A DNA stretch of 8,075 bases from Sulfitobacter sp. (GTDB taxonomy: Bacteria > Pseudomonadota > Alphaproteobacteria > Rhodobacterales > Rhodobacteraceae), in assembly GCA_026421135.1 (NCBI GenBank), contig JAPKCR010000073.1, positions 1-8,075 of the forward strand, in the 5' to 3' direction. The position numbers were made by a program, and so were the translations under genes. The notes beneath the pieces were generated by a model. That model searched no databases and was not told the origin of the DNA. It saw nothing but the letters and a program-made list of their open reading frames with translations. Of this stretch, positions 6,393 to 8,075 are shown piece by piece. Within the stretch, counting starts at the first letter, position 1; each line of letters begins with the position of its first letter.

Positions 6393-6393
6393 G
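6372..6393. promoter_or_regulatory. Inverted repeats / candidate operator in the divergent promoter region
   Basis: Two perfect palindromic elements overlap here: ATTGA-G-TCAAT (6372-6382) and CAATAT-GAT-ATATTG (6379-6393). Together they cover the leftward -35 box and the best rightward -10 box, so a bound protein could control both directions. The first contains GAGTC, a GANTC site as methylated by CcrM in many Alphaproteobacteria. The repeats are seen directly; operator function is inference, since AT-rich palindromes also occur by chance in promoters. Confidence 0.4.
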
Positions 6394-6446
6394 CAGAAAA
6401 ATACAAAATGCTGAAACATGGGTGAAATCCAGTAAAGGAAACTCTC

Positions 6447-7025
6447 ATGAAACAACTTATTTTGTCAGCATTCTTTGGTGTTTTAGCCATGTTCAGTACA
6501 CCTCAGAAAGCGCAGGCCTACGATATTGATTGTGCGATTATGCTCTGTATGGCGGGTGGATTTCCTCCTAGCGCAGTCTGCGCGCGGGCATATCGGACGA
6601 TGATCCGGCGCATTACGCCGTGGCCCAGCAGGCCCCCTTTTGGAATTTGCACCTTCGCCGCCGTACCCGTTGAATTGGGTGGCCCCGGTGGAGAGGGCGA
6701 GGTTGATACGGCTTTGCCAGAGTATGAATGGCTCAACCGCACCCATGTGATTTGGTTTACAGGGCGTTCCTACAAACCCAGAGACGAATCCCGGCAATGG
6801 GATTGGAGCATCCGATCCTGCGATAGAGAAAATAGAACATGCCGCTACATTGCGCGGACCTATGGAGCCCATACCCGTTGGCCGAGCACATTTGTATCTG
6901 AGAGCGGCCAGACCATTTTACTGCCGGTTGGCAGCGGATACGGGAGCTTCTACTCTCGTGATATCATGGTCGAATACGGCGATTACGAGGGCAATATGGG
7001 CCACTCAGACTGGTTTTCCTACTGA
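6447..7025 (+). CDS. Secreted six-cysteine protein, TrbM-like N-terminal region
   Basis: 192 aa, transcribed away from the T4SS operon. The signal peptide is clear: KQLILSAFFGVLAMFS, with likely cleavage at AQA|YD after residue 24. The mature protein opens with a cysteine pattern (C29, C34, C45, C68) in the setting DCAIMLCMAGGFPPSAVC ... RPPFGIC, which resembles the periplasmic conjugation protein TrbM, where a similar D.C..LC....P..C....R...P.PPF..C pattern is found. This likeness is from memory of the family and needs a profile search. Two more cysteines (125, 132) suggest three disulfides. The C-terminal half is aromatic-rich (Trp, Tyr, Ser, Gly) and not recognised. The ATG has AAAGGA seven bases upstream. 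Its stop overlaps the 3' end of the convergent gene by seven bases. A role at the cell envelope during transfer is inferred from export and location. Confidence 0.83.
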   Translation: MKQLILSAFFGVLAMFSTPQKAQAYDIDCAIMLCMAGGFPPSAVCARAYRTMIRRITPWPSRPPFGICTFAAVPVELGGPGGEGEVDTALPEYEWLNRTHVIWFTGRSYKPRDESRQWDWSIRSCDRENRTCRYIARTYGAHTRWPSTFVSESGQTILLPVGSGYGSFYSRDIMVEYGDYEGNMGHSDWFSY

Positions 7026-7531
7026 GTGGGCTCAAGAACTGGCTCAAGATCACCCCATTTGACACGTACAAAATCACGTTTGGTTTTGGGTAGCGACTTC
7101 CGGTCGACCAGTTTAGACGACACTTCGAAATTCTCATTGATGCGCACGACCAACAACTTGTTGAAATTCCCTGATAGCTTTACTGTAACCTCATCGTTTT
7201 GCTTGAACGGGGTTATCGTCTTTACTTCGATAAAGTCATTCCCAAGTCTGCCATCAGATCCTTGCGCATAGGTCTTGTGGAGCTTTAGACCATGGGTGAT
7301 GGCCCCATAAAGTTCCCCAATATCGCCGTAGACGTTCAGATGCAGGCCGGTTTCCACGTGATACCCTTCGGCAAGTGACAACAGCTCTTCGAAATAGGGA
7401 ATCAAAGATTTACGGGCATTTGGATACTTGGCACCCCATTCCTTAAAGCGGACTTGCTCCTCGATCTCAGACCAATGCACCCATTCGCCATCATCATAGA
7501 AGGCACGGTCTGCCCAAATATCATCTTCCAT
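7019..7531 (-). CDS. PD-(D/E)XK nuclease-like protein of unknown role
   Basis: 170 aa, no signal peptide, probably cytoplasmic. The central part looks like a PD-(D/E)XK (restriction endonuclease-like) core: a helix with a conserved-type glutamate (E73 in GDIGELYGA), then D93 (GSDGRLG), then a strand carrying E102 and K104 (NDFIEVKT). The spacing of D93 and E102-x-K104 fits the metal-binding signature. The arrangement recalls the DUF6998-type proteins of this superfamily, but I could not verify that. The first 60 residues are acidic and Trp/Tyr-rich and may bind a partner or DNA. The tail is basic (KTKRDFVRVKW). The ATG at 7531 has GGAGG eight bases upstream (7540-7544). The gene lies 74 bp downstream of the XRE regulator on the same strand and is probably co-transcribed. 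Non-catalytic use of the fold (for example binding modified DNA) is an alternative. Confidence 0.8.
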   Translation of the reverse strand: MEDDIWADRAFYDDGEWVHWSEIEEQVRFKEWGAKYPNARKSLIPYFEELLSLAEGYHVETGLHLNVYGDIGELYGAITHGLKLHKTYAQGSDGRLGNDFIEVKTITPFKQNDEVTVKLSGNFNKLLVVRINENFEVSSKLVDRKSLPKTKRDFVRVKWGDLEPVLEPTQ

Positions 7532-7605
7532 GTGTCATGCCTCCGGTATTTCGTTTGCGTCGAATGAAACATCACCGTTTGGCATTTTTGTGGCCGCTCC
7601 ATTGA

Positions 7606-8058
7606 TCAGGGGATTTCGCAAGGTTTGAAAACAATAGTCGAAATTTTGACCCTCTTGGGATCAACGAGCCAGCGGCGAACGGTTGACCCGTCATTCCAGC
7701 GATAGTCGATCAATATGAGGACGAGGCCGTTGCTCTGGCGCTCAAAACCTTCTTGAAAAGGCGTAGCGACGAGTTGTTGACCTATGTAATCTGCCAACTG
7801 TTCAGAAATCTCGGTGCGGGACTTTTTCGGCTTCTTTCCAGGGCTGATCGGAACGGGCTCGGTCAATTCAGACGGGTCGACATCAAGCGCTAAAGCTAAC
7901 TTTTGTAAGGTTGCCAGCGACGTAGAGTATTCTGAGCGTTCAAGTCGGCCAACGTAGCCCCGTTCAAGCCCCGCGGCCAAAGAAAGTGCCTCTTGGCTAA
8001 GGGAACGATGTTGCCTTAGTTTTCTAATATTTGCACCGATGCGATCTCGTAAATCCAT
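7606..8058 (-). CDS. XRE-family helix-turn-helix regulator with C-terminal extra domain
   Basis: 150 aa. Residues about 6-65 form a classical HTH_3/XRE DNA-binding domain: IGANIRKLRQHRSLSQEALS, then LAAGLERGYVGRLERSEYST, with the recognition helix around 31-40, and LQKLALALDVDPSEL. A Lys/Pro-rich linker (about 68-80) leads to a 65-residue C-terminal part with strand-like segments (LVLILIDYRWNDG, RRWLVDPKRV), not recognised; it may sense a signal or bind the neighbouring protein. An in-frame TGA lies nine bases before the ATG at 8058, so this start is the earliest possible and the gene is complete. There is no evident Shine-Dalgarno, which allows leaderless translation. A perfect inverted repeat over the start codon suggests autoregulation. 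Such regulators often sit in front of restriction, toxin or phage-defence genes, which fits the nuclease-like gene that follows. Confidence 0.9.
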   Translation of the reverse strand: MDLRDRIGANIRKLRQHRSLSQEALSLAAGLERGYVGRLERSEYSTSLATLQKLALALDVDPSELTEPVPISPGKKPKKSRTEISEQLADYIGQQLVATPFQEGFERQSNGLVLILIDYRWNDGSTVRRWLVDPKRVKISTIVFKPCEIP

Positions 8059-8066
8059 GCGAGATC
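8043..8066. promoter_or_regulatory. Inverted repeat over the XRE start codon, candidate operator
   Basis: GATCTCG (8043-8049) and CGAGATC (8060-8066) are perfect 7-bp arms separated by 10 bases that contain the ATG of the regulator. The arm spacing, 17 bases start to start, is compatible with a dimeric HTH protein binding one DNA face. The repeat is seen directly; binding by the XRE protein is inference. Confidence 0.4.
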
Positions 8067-8075
8067 AATGGCTTG

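Noticed and set aside
1..8075. CRISPR array, tRNA, IS element or integration site
   Set aside because: No spaced direct repeats, cloverleaf-like sequence, transposase-like protein or terminal repeats were noticed. Nearly all sequence is accounted for by the listed genes, and no gap exceeds about 131 bp.

Overview
The window carries part of a VirB-type type IV secretion system (T4SS) from what looks like an alphaproteobacterium, probably a Rhodobacterales (Roseobacter-like) plasmid or genomic island. The assignment rests on the gene order, the moderately GC-rich coding sequence and the style of the VirB proteins; nothing here fixes the species or replicon.

One tightly packed operon runs leftwards (minus strand) from about 6380 to beyond the left edge. 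Its order is: an unrecognised 104-aa protein, VirB1 (lytic transglycosylase), VirB2 (pilin), VirB3, VirB4 (ATPase), a 68-aa lipoprotein, a VirB5-like protein with a lytic transglycosylase domain inside it, an ordinary VirB5, and a secreted cysteine-containing protein cut by the window edge. From virB3 onward each gene overlaps its predecessor or starts within a few bases of its stop (ATGA or TTGA junctions), so translation is probably coupled. VirB6 and VirB8-VirB11, VirD4 and a relaxase are not in the window; they may lie to the left.

The most notable object is the gene at 1123-2235. Its two ends align without gaps to the two ends of the neighbouring VirB5, and its middle aligns without gaps to VirB1 (63 of 111 residues identical by hand count). 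It looks like a VirB5 scaffold carrying a VirB1 catalytic domain.

A 131-bp divergent intergenic region (6316-6446) separates this operon from a rightward gene for a secreted six-cysteine protein with a TrbM-like look. The region holds a good candidate promoter for the T4SS operon (TTGACT-N17-TGTACT), a weaker rightward promoter, a perfect inverted repeat positioned to block both, a GANTC site inside the leftward -35 box, and a hairpin that would bury the leftward Shine-Dalgarno sequence.

The right end (7019-8075) is visibly more AT-rich. It carries a leftward pair: an XRE-type helix-turn-helix regulator with a C-terminal extra domain, then a protein with a PD-(D/E)XK-like nuclease signature. 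A perfect 7-bp inverted repeat straddles the regulator's start codon. The pair could be a small defence or addiction-type accessory module, but the sequence alone does not prove this. No tRNA, rRNA, CRISPR array, IS element or origin was seen.
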